Shown one piece after another: positions 1-11,930 of a stretch of 64,000 nt of DNA. Both the position numbers and the translations under genes were made by a program. The DNA lies in contig NW_026947496.1 of assembly GCF_034190915.1 (NCBI RefSeq), positions 33,476,001-33,540,000 of the forward strand, given 5' to 3'. This DNA comes from Cavia porcellus. Lineage: Eukaryota > Chordata > Mammalia > Rodentia > Caviidae. Within the stretch, counting starts at the first letter, position 1; every line of letters starts with the position of its first letter. The notes under the pieces were generated by a model. The model was not told where the DNA came from and searched no databases. It worked only from the letters and a program-made list of their open reading frames with translations.

Positions 1-1455
1 TTCTTTCTAAATCTCCACTTCACTGAAAGCTTCCTTTTACACCCCAAGCAGTGCTCAGAAACGGTGATGGAGTGAAGCAGCTTGGTTTTTCTGTTATTCC
101 TCCTGGAGCAAGATTGCTAAGCCCCATCTTCATGCGCACAAGATCCTAGATTTTTCCCTGTATGCTCACTGCTGGGTTACCATGGTGATTATAACTTATC
201 ACTGCCTTCCAGTTATTTTTTTTCCCCACTGGCAGTATAACTACTTCTGTGTAGCTTCTAATAATAGAAAAAGAGCTATGAATACAATAACAGGTCACTA
301 CTCACATCCTGGTACTACTTTTAAAAACCAAGAAATAGGTCAAATTGTGACAGCATGTCCTTCTAATGTTCTTTTCATCCCCCAAACTACTTTACATTTA
401 TAATTTCCAGTACACAGAAATATATCAAAATCCAGAAAATAATATGAATTTTGCCACTGAAATAAGAAGAGCCTTCCTATGACACCTCCCATCATGGTTG
501 GTTTTTCAACTCCATAACGAGAGCAAGTTGGAGTGTCACATGTAGTGAAGATTTTCTCATGAACAAGATCAAATAGAGTATGTGATCACCTTTCATGGCA
601 GTCTGCAGAAAACTAAATTGGAGTCACATGTTTGAATATTAATGCTTTCAGATTTGCAACCCTCGAGAGCAAAGCAATTTCCTCTGCAGGCAAACATGAC
701 TTTGTTGAAAGTGGACCACTCAGTTCTCTGCAGTTAAGAGGAAGGAAAATAATTTCAAGACAGAATGACAGCTGCAAAGTTTATTTTCCTGATTATAACA
801 TCAGACTAACTAAACGTGCTTGTTACCTTTGTAGAGGATGCTCATTTCTCAACTTCATCACAGAAAATAATTTAGTGCAGACTTAGGAGATTATAATGAA
901 AGAAATTCAAGGGGAAAGGAAAGGGAAAATGGGATGAGGCATCAGGGAAGAGAGAATACAGGAATGAAGTGCAAAGGGATTTACAGGTCACATCACTCAG
1001 CTTAATGCTGCCCATGAATATTTGTTGCACTATCTCTAAATACACTGTGAAACTTTCGACCAGCATCAATCCCAGGCTCATAACACAGAGCCACATGACA
1101 ACTTGTTAAGCGTTCAGAAGTAGACATTTACAAATCATACCATCAGACGCTGGGGTCTCCAAGTGGAGTACGGGCAATAGCATTAGAGCTAATGCTTAGA
1201 TATTATATTACAATATTAATGCTTTATGTAACTTACACTGTGTGCAACTCTTTCTCTAAGCGCTCCTATAGACTGTGTCACTGAACACTCCAAACTAGCC
1301 TAAGAGATAGATATGTATAACAATGATTACCATACCCATCTCATAGATAAGGAAAAACAAGGATAGAGGAAATTAAAGTCAAGAAGTTAGTAGAGAACAC
1401 AGTAAGAAGGGGGAGAAAATAAGGATGGAGAACATTAAAAGAATTATGGTGCATT
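1..1455. other. intergenic, no gene seen
   Basis: AT-rich single-copy-looking DNA. The open frames here are short (under 90 codons), have no recognisable motif and are not preceded by promoter-like or splice-like context. I see no SINE or LTR in this stretch. Confidence 0.6.
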
Positions 1456-1469
1456 AAGTATATGTACCA

Positions 1470-1574
1470 GGGGCTGGGGATTTAGCTCAGCGGCATAAGC
1501 ACCTGCCTTGCAAGCAGGTGGTCGTGAGTTTGATCCCCGGTACCGGTAAAAAGAAAAAAAATTGTGAAAAAAAA
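1470..1574 (+). repeat. ID-type tRNA-derived SINE, intact TSD
   Basis: Starts ggggctggggatttagctca, carries A-box and B-box-like promoter blocks and ends gtaccggtaaaaag plus an A-rich tail. A perfect 14 bp target-site duplication (aagtatatgtacca) lies at 1456-1469 and 1575-1588. This is a recent L1-style retroposition. It split a sequence whose right half (1575-1640) resembles 34655-34725, probably an older retroelement tail. Confidence 0.93.
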
Positions 1575-2309
1575 AAGTATATGTACCAACTCCTCACGAT
1601 GAATGTAACTATGTACTAATAAAAATTAAAATGGAGGGAGCACACAGTAGTATCTTCAGCATCCTTACTTTGAATAACAACAGGACATATACTCTCCAAA
1701 ATCCATGTCCAGTGGGGATCCCCCAGATCCCCCCAATACTCGGTACTAGATTTTACAGTACAGGAATAATAAAGAAACAAGAGAATTCAAAAAGACTTTA
1801 AAATCAAATTTGATCATGAGACACTTTGAATTATACTTATTTAAAGGTTTCCATGGTGTTTTGGCTTTGTACAGCATGTAAAAGTGTTCTCTGTTTGCCC
1901 ACAGATTCCAAACTAGGGAGCTGCTGTCCTAGCATCTTGGTGGAAGGACTAGTTGGAGTGTTTGACTGTTAGAAATGATTGATGGGAAGTTAACTCCAGA
2001 CAAATGTGGGCTTTGGAGTTCAGTAGCTGATATTTCTAAAACACAGGTAGGAACTGGAAGACACAGAAGTCATAGGCTCCAAACATATGAGGACATAGAA
2101 GTAATGAATTTGCAAAATTTGTATATCTTATAGACATATACCTTAAAAAATTAAACCTGGACTTTGTTACTTTGATACTAGGCAACTTAATCAAATTTAG
2201 ACAGATTGGTGGAACATCCATTATTACATATAGTTAAGATTTCTGCTTATCCCTTGGATTCCTATAAAAGATAAAGCTTATTAGAATAACAAGTAATAAA
2301 AATGTATTT

Positions 2310-2835
2310 ATTCCATTTTTAAAAATTTTATTTTCAAGAAAATGAAGTCAGACAAAGTAAACAATAAAGCTAATCAAAACAAAACAGTGAAAGTGATACA
2401 GGACTTCCAAACAGGATAATGGAAAATCAAAAAGGGCTACAATAAACCCTCTTGTTATCTTGAGAATTGCTGCCCATACCATCAGAGAAAATAAAATCAA
2501 ATAAAACAGAACAGAATAAAACCAATCAAAACAGGGAACTGAAGAAAAAAATAATGAAATGGAGCAAAACAAAACAGTGAAAACACTACTGGATTTCAAG
2601 AAGAAGACAGAAGGAAATCCCCATAATTGCTATATTGCATATTGTTATCCTCTAAATAGATACTCAGACTACCAGCTTTAGGCCTGCAAAGTCAATCAAC
2701 AATACAAGAATTGAGTTGTTTTTGTACCTCAGTTAGTATCTTTCATTTGCTTGGGAGGGAGGCTCTTCTTATCTCCCATCCTGAAAGCCAGCTGGCTCAT
2801 GGGAAAGGCAAACTGGTTTCTTGCATTTTTTAAAA
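2310..2835 (-). repeat. unidentified retroposon, copy A (inverted partner of 3320-3850)
   Basis: The reverse complement aligns over about 500 bp with 3320-3850 at roughly 80-85% by eye, and more weakly with 51600-52235. Read on the - strand it passes a conserved block (caggcctaaagctggtagtc) and then a T-rich part with an internal repeat of about 170 bp. It ends in an A-rich tail near 2310-2340. An A-rich 3' end suggests LINE-mediated retroposition. I do not recognise the family. The open frame through it encodes a low-complexity hydrophobic peptide, which T-rich DNA gives by chance. Confidence 0.75.
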
Positions 2836-3319
2836 AATTACCCTCTTTGTTCTTTCTGTCTAGGTCTTACAGGTTTATAGCTTGTATTCTATAATTGAGC
2901 ACTCAGCTATATATCATATTGTATAATCAATCCCTCCTAAATAAAGTGTAAATTCCCTGCCTTTGGAGACTATGTCTCAATCTTTTTCAACACATACAAG
3001 ACCACAGAGCCCAGCCTGCAGTCCCCAAAACTTTTAGTCCAAGGTTCAGGCAATAAAAATTATTTTCAATTAGCTTGAGTCTTTCACCTCTGCTGATTGA
3101 GATCAAGAAGAAAAACTCAATTTTCAGCGATTTTTCTTACTCTTTGTTTTCCTTTCCATCCATTACCACCCCATCCAATGCTGTTGCTAATTCTGCACCT
3201 TTTAAATAAAAAATAAATGAAAATCCTCAATTATAACTCAGTTTTCTCTTGTATGTACCAAAAAGTTCTTCTTAACTTCCTCCTTCTTTTCTTCTTTTTT
3301 AAAATTGAGATACACTTCC

Positions 3320-3850
3320 TATGAGCTGGCAGAAGCCATGTGGGTCCTGGAAGGAGAAACAAGAAGCCAATTCATTCTTCCTGTGAGCCAGCCAGCACAC
3401 AGGCTGGGAGAGAAAAACACGCTCACCGCTATCATATCCTTATTAGTAACTGAGGAACAAAAGCAACTTAATGTTGTATTGTTTGATTAATTTTGCAGGC
3501 CTAGAGCTGGTAGTCTGAGCATCTATTCAGAGGATAACAATGTGCAGTATAGCAACTATGGGGGATTTTCTTTTGTTTTTAAAATCCAATATTATTTTCA
3601 TTGTTTTGTTTTCTTCAATGTCCTATTTTGATTGGATTTATTCTGTTCTATTTTATTTGATTTTGTTATGTCTGATGGTATGGGCAGCAATTCTCAAGAT
3701 AACAAGAGGCTTTATTGTAGCCCTTGTTGATTTCCCGTTATCCTGTTTGGAAGTCCTGTATCACTTTCATTGTTTTGTTTTGATTGGCTTTATTATGTTT
3801 TACTTTGCTTGGTTTTATCCTTTTTAAAAGAAATTTTAAAAAATAAAATT
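3320..3850 (+). repeat. unidentified retroposon, copy B
   Basis: Same family as 2310-2835 but in the opposite orientation, with about 480 bp between them. Shared landmarks include gggcagcaattctcaagata and gtttggaagtcctgtatca. Within the element the motif cattgttttgtttt recurs at about 3597 and 3767, giving an internal tandem period near 170 bp. The 3' end runs into A-rich and gattgattgatt sequence, like a retroposon tail. Confidence 0.75.
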
Positions 3851-3883
3851 GATTGATTGATTAAAAAATAAAATAAAATTGAG

Positions 3884-4050
3884 ATATAGCCATGCATGAC
3901 AGTGCATGCCTGTAGTCCCAGTACTTGGGAGGCAGAAACAGAAGGGTCACCATGAGTTCAAGGTGAGCCTGGGCTACAGAATGAGTTCAGAGACATTTTG
4001 AACTGCAGAATGAGACCCTGCCTCAAAAATGAATAAATAAGTAAATAAAT
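3884..4050 (+). repeat. B1 (7SL-derived) SINE
   Basis: Has the B1 core (gcctgtagtcccagtacttgg ... ggcag) followed by two successive 'gagttca..' modules, the internal duplication seen in B1, and an A-rich (aaat)n tail. A short duplication aaaattgag flanks it at 3875-3883 and 4051-4059. Confidence 0.88.
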
Positions 4051-4055
4051 AAAAT

Positions 4056-4316
4056 TGAGGTACAATTCATATACCATAAAATTCACCCTTTTAAACAAGA
4101 ACATATTGTAGTCTTTCAAAGCTGTACACCCACCACCATTCCCCAGTCCCTCCCCAACCCCTTCCCCAGCACTGTGATAACCACTGTACTTTGTGTATCT
4201 ATGAACTCACGTATTTGTATATATTGTATAAATGGATCCATGCAATGTTTGGCCTTTGTGTCTATCTTATTTCATTCAATCTAATGTTTTCCAAGTTATC
4301 CATTTCACAGTATGTA

Positions 4317-4348
<32 letters not shown>

Positions 4349-4570
4349 CTTTTTCCTTTTTATTGGTACCGGGGATTGAATTCATGACTGCCTGCTTGCA
4401 AGGCAGGCACTTATGCAGCTAAGCTAAATCCCCAGCCCCCACAGTATGTATTCTATTTCATCCCTTTTTAACATAGAATAATCTTGCATTCCAGGGCTAA
4501 ACTATATCTTGCTCATTCATTCATCAGTGAATGGATGTTTGGACTGGGCTTTCATTATTTTTTAAATGCT
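4056..4570 (+). repeat. old L1 (L1M-type) 3' region fragment, split by an ID SINE
   Basis: Phrases such as gaggtacaattcatataccataaaattcaccc and, after the inserted SINE, ttcattcatcagtgaatggatg match my memory of the 3' non-coding part of old mammalian L1M elements. No coding capacity is seen. The ID SINE at 4321-4439 interrupts it. Confidence 0.6.
4321..4439 (-). repeat. ID SINE whose tail is a (GT)n microsatellite
   Basis: The reverse complement is a typical ID body (ggggctggggatttagcttag ... ggtaccaataaaaag). A 15 bp duplication (cacagtatgtattct) lies at 4306-4320 and 4440-4454, showing the insertion limits. Beyond the A-rich tail the element continues as about 14 GT units (AC on the element's strand), so the tail seeded a microsatellite. 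Confidence 0.92.
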
Positions 4571-4784
4571 TTTTTCTTTACTTATTGTGTTAGATAGGAA
4601 CTGGAGAACCCTAGGAAATAGAAACAGTTGATACCGCACATTTTTGCTTCTTACACCGAAAGAAGACATTCAAAGTCTTACCTTTCCTTACAATGTTAGT
4701 GATAGGTACTTCGTAGACAGCCTCTGGAAGAGCTTATTTATGGCTCTTTCCTGGTGCTTTTGGTTTGCTCTAAATCATCATCAT

Positions 4785-4884
4785 GAGGTGCCAGAGATTT
4801 AACTCATCAGCACAAGTGCCTGACTGGCAAGTGCAAGGTCAGGATTTCGATCCCTGTTACCAAAAAACAAACAAATAAACAAAC
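4785..4884 (+). repeat. diverged ID SINE
   Basis: Diverged ID body (gaggtgccagagatttaactca ... gatccctgttacc) with a (caaa)n tail. The duplication aaatcatcat lies at 4772-4781 and 4885-4894. Confidence 0.82.
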
Positions 4885-4899
4885 AAATCATCATTCCGA

Positions 4900-5200
4900 A
4901 AGGTATGTTGAAATTTATAAAATGCCTTTCTATATCTTTTGAAATGATTATATAGTATAAATGTTTTATCTTATTACTATGGTCAAAAACATTGATTTTT
5001 AATGAATTTCTGTAATAAAATCATGTCGATCATGAGGAATTATTATTTTTGTGCATTTCTGGATTTGACTTGCTATTATTTTGCTTTTGCTTACTTAAGG
5101 AATATTGGCATTATTTCTTCTGTATTGAAATGGCCTTGTCTGGTTTTGTTTTAAGGTTATTCTGGCCTTATGACATGAGTTGGCAAGTATTCCTTTATTC
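4900..5200 (+). repeat. old L1 fragment
   Basis: The run from tgtgcatttctggatttgacttgc through aaggaatattggcat to ccttatgacatgagttggcaagtattcc follows a well-known L1 reverse-transcriptase region by eye. The frame is broken. Recognised from memory only. Confidence 0.5.
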
Positions 5201-5224
5201 TGGATTCTCACTTGGGCAGATTAT

Positions 5225-5470
5225 GTGAGTTAGACCTTGAACAGCATCAGGCCTGGGCTCCAGGTCATTTCACTGATCCCTCTCTTTCCCATCTCATCTG
5301 AGCCTGCTCATAAAATCTCAGCTCAATAAACAGTTTAAACTCTCCTTTGGACTTGTTCCAGGATGTCTCTCTCAGAACCTCAAACTCAAACTGGTTGTGT
5401 TCTTCAACTGGTTTGCCACTGTCTTTCTAGGCACCCCTGCTTACCTAACAGATGGTGCCAAACCCCGGGA
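5225..5470 (+). mobile_element. ERV fragment: LTR 3' part plus primer binding site
   Basis: An LTR-like end with AATAAA near 5324 finishes in ...cctaaca at about 5450. Two bases later begins tggtgccaaaccccggga, which is close to the primer binding site complementary to the 3' end of tRNA-Phe (TGGTGCCGAAACCCGGGA, from memory). Position and order (LTR end, short spacer, PBS) fit a class I endogenous retrovirus. No gag or pol frame follows, so this is a truncated relic. The LTR start (a TG at 5225) is a guess. Confidence 0.5.
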
Positions 5471-5937
5471 GGAGGATGGTGCCAACACCCCCTCACACTC
5501 CACATGCAGCTCCCCCAGCCCTCCAGCCCACCAGACACCTCTGTCCATCATCTCCTCTAACCAAATCCTGTCTCTCTAAACTGTGGGATTAGAGTTAGGG
5601 TTAGTATGGATGCAATATACTGACTGATGCTAGTTACATTTTTTGAAAAGGGCTAGGAATGGGGGTGAGATAATATGACTACAGAGAACGAAAGCAGTGA
5701 CTGCTTTATCTGACTGTTGGGCATTTTACATCACAGATATGCTTATAATTACTCATGTCCATAGTACTTTTATTTTAAAAATAAACAAATACATAAATAA
5801 ATAGTGGAGAACCAGTAGGAAAAGAATTTATCAACAAATGAGATTGGGAAGGCAGTGGCCCAGAGTATGCAGTTGAGGGAGCATCAAAACACTTGCAACC
5901 AAGATAAATATTTTAATGCAATAATTAAAAAAATTAG
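5471..5937. other. no gene seen
   Basis: The first part may be a few tens of bases of ERV leader. The rest is AT-rich, with an aaataaacaaataca-type simple run near 5775-5805. Confidence 0.5.
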
Positions 5938-6080
5938 TGCCAGGCATTGTGGCACATACCTGTAACCCCAGTACTCAGGAGGCTGAGGCAGGAGGATCAT
6001 CACAAGTACAAGGCCAACCTGAGATACACTGTGAGTTCAAGGCCGAGCTGAACTATATGGTATGATCCTGTCTCAAAAAA
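5938..6080 (+). repeat. B1 SINE
   Basis: Has the B1 core ggcacatacctgtaaccccagtactcaggaggctgaggcagg and the doubled gagttcaaggc module, ending ctgtctc plus an A tail. Confidence 0.88.
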
Positions 6081-7737
6081 AAATTTTTTTTTAAATTTTG
6101 TTGTTTTGTTTGTATCCATGAAACAAGTGCACATTTGCTTTCCCATAGTCTTGGTCCTAATGCCTGTGCATGACAGCTGGAAAGAGACACTTTCCTCTTT
6201 GTCCCCTTCCTCCTACTTAAAGGATATTAAGTCTATGACATATGACTACAGAAGTCAAATGGGCAGGTAAGAGGTAAAGAGCTTAACAAAGAGGTCTAGG
6301 ACAGAAGTAAACATTCTGAAATCACCAGAATGTTTATAGAGGTGTGTTTCATGCTACGGGCATGGATGAGCTGACTAGGGCGATTGAAACCTGCAGAGCT
6401 CCAGCACTTTGGGATAAGCTGAAAGGAAGGAAGCATTCAAAGAAACGAAATTGTGGGGCTTATGGGAGAATAAAAAGGAGGCCAGCAAAACACAGAGTGA
6501 ATGAAGTCAAAAAAGATAGTGGTGGAGTGGGGGAGCAGGGGCAAGGCTCTAGACAGAACAGAGGGACTGGGTTTGGAAAATGCTTCATTGAAGGCTTCAT
6601 CTGTGAATGGAAAGCAGGACTGTCCAATGGTTTGGTAACATGAATGCCATTGTTGACACAAGTCTCTCTGGTGAGAGAAATGCAGCAGGAGTAGGAAGAT
6701 GAATAAAGGACATGAACCAGGAAATGAAAGCTAAGTTTGGCAATAACTTTGAGAAGCCTCCTTGTGCATCACAGGGTAGACACAGGCAGGAGCTTCAGGA
6801 CAAGGTGATAAATCCAGATAGGTAATACCTACAGAACAGTAGGAAATATTAGGGGATATCTGAATAGGAATATTGGATATAGAGTTTAGGATTTAAGTGA
6901 CAGTAAAAAGATAAAAGAAATGAAGGAAACAATAGATGCACTGAATTCAGACCAGTGGTTATTTCCAAATGAGGGCAGGGCAGGGAATGCATCCCATGCC
7001 CATGGGGCACTCTTTGTGAATGTTTTAGTTTTTAAGGTACCTGATACAAATGTTTCGTACATTTTTTAATGTCTGCAGTAGTTGAAATGAGATGTACAGA
7101 GAAAATAAGTATACAGATAATCACATGATAATTTATGGAAATACAGAGTGTTGTGGCAAGACAAGTAGAGTGAGAAGACCTGGTTTTGGTTGAGGCTAGG
7201 AGATGACTTTGGCTTAGGAAAATATCTTATATACTGCACTGCCCATTTCCCTACTTTTTGGTTTTCTCCAGCAACATGAAGCTGTTATAAACAGGTGTGG
7301 AGGAAGGTGGGAAAGTTGATCCATATTGGGAGCTTTTCAGCTGGATTCAATAAAGGAAAAGAATGAGAAAAGACTTTATGAATTTGGGAGGCACTGACAG
7401 CAATGATGGTCATGGAATTGATCTGGATGAGGAGGGAAGAAAAGAGCCAATGAATGGAGAGAAAATGGAGGGATCTATGGAGTAACACCATCACAAGCTC
7501 AAAAAATATTTGAAGGAGAGCCTGGAGCAGCTGAAGAGGAAGGAAGGTGATACAATGTGCGATAGAGATGTGGAAGTCTGGTGACCCTGTGCAGGAAGAG
7601 CCTGAGTATCCTTAATGGAGATGAGTGCTGAGGGCCACAGACCCTGCTAGCCTCCAGCTTAATCTGCTGTGTGTCACTCCAGGAAGTGCTAGAAGTTTTC
7701 TCAATAATGTAAGGGAGATTTACATGATTCAAAGATA
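6081..7737. other. intergenic, no gene seen
   Basis: Mixed composition. An open frame of about 100 codons at 6344-6643 has no motif, splice context or coding-like codon pattern. No clear repeat is recognised. Confidence 0.5.
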
Positions 7738-7876
7738 ACTGACCTAATCCAGGCATACTGTAATCCCAGTTCTTAGGAGACGGAGGCAGGAGGATTGCCA
7801 TGAGTTCAAGGTCAGTTTGGACTTCATAGTGAGTTCAATGCCATCTTGAACTATATAACAAGACCCTGTCTTGAGA
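7738..7876 (+). repeat. B1 SINE
   Basis: Contains ctgtaatcccagttcttaggag ... gagttcaaggtcag ... gagttcaatgccatc ... aagaccctgtc, again with the duplicated central module. Moderately diverged. Confidence 0.85.
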
Positions 7877-9745
7877 AACAAAACAAGAGATATCTGGTCT
7901 AACTAGGCCTTGGCAATTAGAGCTGCAGTACTAGAAAGTCTTGGATGAACACTACCTTACAAAAGTTAGTGCCTGAAGAATATGGGTGTGAATCAGAATG
8001 TAGGACAAGGGAGAAGAATGTGGGTTGACCACAAATGTAAATCTTGAGTGATGATGGAATTGGAGTCTTGCTGTGGACTGTACCAGGCTGGGTCATTGGA
8101 GACAAGGTAGAAATGGAGGCAGAGTGAGGATTGCATGTCACTTCATCAGCCTGGTCCCTGTTTCTGAGGTCTAGGGAACCTGTCCTGGAAGAGGAACTTT
8201 TCTTCTTGATGTAAAGCGCATTTTAGGAACCACTATATCTTAATCAGGGCTCAGCAGGATTTGGTGACTGTCAGAACTTGGAGAGAGAGCCCTGCTGCTC
8301 CATGCTGAGTGGTAGGAAGCAGAGGCAGTGGCTAGGCAGACCCTGAGCTCCACGGAAGAGCGAAGCCAAGTGCAAGTGTGCAGAGCAAGGTAGGAGCTAC
8401 TGAGAGCAGATCTGCTGAGAGAGCCAGGGACCAGGAGAGCTGAATCACAAATCACAGCTTCACAAAGAACACAGTACACTTAGGAACTCAGCATCAAGGT
8501 TTCCATGGCAATGGTTTTTTGTCTCCTGGAATGCAATGTATGTATAATCATTTTCTTTATGTGGATCAGTTAAACATGGATATATTCATAGCATTTCAGA
8601 TTGCATAAAAGAAATTTCTTTCTTTTTTAAAAAAGAAATTTCTTGAGCCTGGCACAATATAATGGGGGTGAAGGGGATATTTGTGTTCACCTTCAGCTCT
8701 AGGTAAGGGAGAGAAAGGAGAGAACATAATTTTTATGCTTATTAACCATTTTAATCAGTACTGCTAGCTAACAAATATTGAACAATAAAGTATTAGTTGG
8801 TGACAGCTGGACTTAAAAGGTATGAAAATTTTGAGTATTTCACTTCTTATAATTCTGGCCAAGTACATCTGGATATGATTGAAAGCAACTATAAAAGCTT
8901 TCTCCTTTTCCTGAGTCCCAAATGTACAAGTGCATGTTCACTGTAAGAATGAATTCATTCGAGGAGTTTTCTACTCTTTTAAAATCTGAATTGAAAAGAG
9001 AGTTCATCTCTGAGAATGATAAAACTCCTAAGACCACTGACTGAAGTCCATCAAATCTTAACTTTTAGTGATGGCTCTAGTGCCTTCTTGAAAGGACACC
9101 AAACACACTCCCTGTTCCAAAAGGAGCCACAACTTTTAATGATTCTGATTATTGATTACCTTTAACTTTAACATGCAAGTGGTTTTCAACAAAGAACAAA
9201 TGTAGTTCTCAGTGATGTAAAAGTCCTTGAAAGATGATGACATAGTACTGACAGGAAAATATTACTCAGCCCTTAGGTTTCATTTTTAACTCCATTGTCA
9301 AGTACATCATAATTGTTTTGTAAGCATGTTCAAGTAGGCTGTCAGTGTGCTCTGTGACTTTACAATTCAAAGGACAGGTCCTGCTGTGATAGAGAAAGAG
9401 CACTGAACCAGGATGCCCTTGACAAATATTTCCCAAGTTCTTAGTTCATTCATGTGTGGAAATTGGATAATAATGCCTGGCCTGTTTCCACAGTGATTGT
9501 AATGAAATTACTCTAATGAATTCATCTAATGAATGAGTTATATAGAAATGATCCACAAATTTCAAAACACCAAATAAAAGTGAAGTTATTTTTAAAAAAT
9601 GAAGCTCCTAAGGGAGAAAAAAGCAGAGGGAAAAGCAAGCATACTGTTTAAAAGAAGTTTTCCAAAAGTAAGTGAATTCTTCATCCACGAACTTCTAGCA
9701 CACACCCACCTCACACTCAGAAAATAGTGACAAAGACTAGCTGAA
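7877..9745. other. intergenic, no gene seen
   Basis: No recognisable repeat or gene. Frames of 60-80 codons occur but show no family features. Confidence 0.5.
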
Positions 9746-9870
9746 GCCTAGTTATAATTCTTTCTGAATTTCTATGTCTTAAATATGCAGAGCTTTGGGG
9801 ATTTCTAAGACTGTGTCTCCCAATTATTCCATCAAGAAGAGATATTTCTTTTTTGTTTGGCCTATTATGA
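9746..9870 (+). repeat. old L1 fragment, paralogous to 11559-11690
   Basis: About 125 bp matches 11559-11690 (shared block gcagagctttggggatttct, then aagactgtg). The text resembles old L1 3' sequence. Confidence 0.55.
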
Positions 9871-10429
9871 CATTTTTAATCTGAAAGTGACTGTGTTCTT
9901 GTATTCGTGAGGAGTAAGTGTTGAACCAGCCTGGGAAGATTTAGAGGACAATGGAGAGGTCAGCAGAAGCAGAGCTATAATCTGCTGTCCAAGTGGCTCG
10001 TGGCCAGAACATGGGAGTCTCAGCAGCACCTGCACCCACACTGCTTTGCACCTCCGCTGGCTTTGAAACCTTGAGGCCAGCTGATTCCTCCTACACTGCC
10101 TCTCCTCTGGCTCACTATGCAAGCATAAGCTCCTCCGTGGAGTCCCCTGCTCCTCACGGCAGGTTCTCCATGGCTTTTTTTCCATTGTTCTTCTCCTTTG
10201 AACATTTTTTTATCCATCCTCTGGGACCCTCTTTTTTTTGCCTAACTGCATGCTTTAAAAAAAAAAAAAATTCGGACAGAAATGTCTCTTTGCTTTCTCC
10301 AAGTCTGGTCCTCCTGGCATATTCTTGGCTTCCCTTGGTGGCTGCTGTTCGTTTTATTACATTTTAGGATCGAGGAAGGACTCAGCCTCCTCTTCCCTGA
10401 ATTGATTTTCCTCTCTTCAGTCAAAGACC

Positions 10430-10830
10430 ATCTTCTTAGTCTTTTCTGTTGCTATCAGAAAGTACTGGAGACTTGGATATTTATCAAGAAAAGAAGTTTA
10501 CTTAGGTTTACTTAACTCACAGTTATGGAGATCCAAGAATGTGGCACCTGCATCCACTTCCCTTCTGGTGAAGGCCTTGGGGTGAAAAAACCTGAAGAGA
10601 AGCTAGAATGTGCCGAGAAGGGGCGCATATGCAAGTGAGTTAGCTTGAGGGCCAGGCTTGCTCTCCAACAAACTTGCAGCAGAGAAATAACTCACTCTTA
10701 GTTCTCCTGTTAAGGCAGATTTCTCATCACCCCAAATACCCTCTAGAGGCCCCACCACGTCTCAAAACTGTTGCACCAAAGCCAAGCATCAACCTGAATT
10801 TGGGTGGAGATAAACCTTACCTGAGGCCAC
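10430..10830 (-). mobile_element. ERVL-MaLR-type LTR
   Basis: The + strand shows ttttctgttgctatcagaaagtactggagactt ... aactcacagttatggag ... tctcatcaccccaaataccctctagaggcccc. This is the usual appearance of a MaLR LTR (MLT/MST/THE-like) read in reverse. No internal coding region is attached, so it is probably a solo LTR. Limits are approximate. Confidence 0.6.
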
Positions 10831-11429
10831 AGGAAACCTCCACTGAGGTCCTAACAGTAACGCTTCTTCCTCCAGCCATCACCTCCTTGACCCTACTTCC
10901 CACTCATTCCCACCCCCTGAAGATTCCTGCCCAGCCCTGCAGCCCCCTTCTATCTCAGTACTTGTGCTGCCTCGTATCTTTGGGGTCAGTATGCACAGCC
11001 ATACAGCGGGATGTGAAACTTCTAGAGCTTTCACTGACACAAACAGCTGCTGCAGCACATATGGCACAGGTGTGCCACCACTGGCTTAGACTCTCCACTT
11101 TGTCGGAGACTGAATCCTGGGTGTTTCTGTCACCTCAAACTCATTGCACCCTTCTGGAGTAACTTCTTCCGTGGCTACCACTCCATCTCCTTTCACCTCC
11201 CAATGCGACATGCCAAGCCTACCCAGTCTCCCTCTCCCTGGAGACAAACATTGCCCAGTTTCTCCATTTTCTTCTGGTTTACTAGTCCTTCACTACTTCA
11301 TCTTCTGCCCTATGCGTTGTGGACGCCATGGCTGATCATGTGGACTGAACTTCTTACAGGACCTTTCATTCTGCTTGTAACTTGTGATTCTCTTGACTTT
11401 CATTGATCATGTCTTTTTTTTTTTTTAAA

Positions 11430-11930
11430 CATACTTCTCCTTGTAAATATTTCCATTGGCTATGGAATTCTAGGTTGGCAGTTTTCTCATTATTTATCTC
11501 TGGTCTCTGCTGTATGTAGTTCTCTCTAGCCTTCGTTTTCTTCAGTTTAATTATGATATGCCTAGTTACAATTCTTTCTACATTTATATGTCTTAAATTT
11601 GCAGAGCTTTGGGGATTTCTAAGACTGTGCTTCCCAATTATTCTGTAAAGAAGAGATATTTCTCATCTTGTGGACAATTTTTATGCAGATTTGAATCGAT
11701 CTTTTCCATGTATCTTATGGTCCTCTTCTTCACTCTTTTCTTTCTGGTGTTCTGTTTACCTATATATCAAACTGAAATTGATTTGCAAGTATCTAGATCT
11801 TGGTTTGGGTATTTTAAAAAATCCCCTTTCAATTCTTTTCTCTCAGTGTTAGTTATAGAATTTTCATGTGTTCCTATACTATATATCTGTGAATCAATGA
11901 AAGCCTAAGAGAGGAATGAGCCAGAAAAAA
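11430..11930 (+). repeat. old L1 fragment
   Basis: Contains tatggaattctaggttggcagttttctc and ttaattatgatatgcctagtt, phrases typical of the 3' part of old L1M elements. No intact frame. Confidence 0.55.

Noticed and set aside
1470..1574. tRNA gene
   Set aside because: A-box and B-box blocks are present, but the A tail, target duplication and many copies show a SINE.
3540..3827. Small hydrophobic membrane protein
   Set aside because: The same peptide is encoded by the inverted copy at 2348-2599 and by repeat DNA at 51851. It is translation of a T-rich repeat, not a gene.
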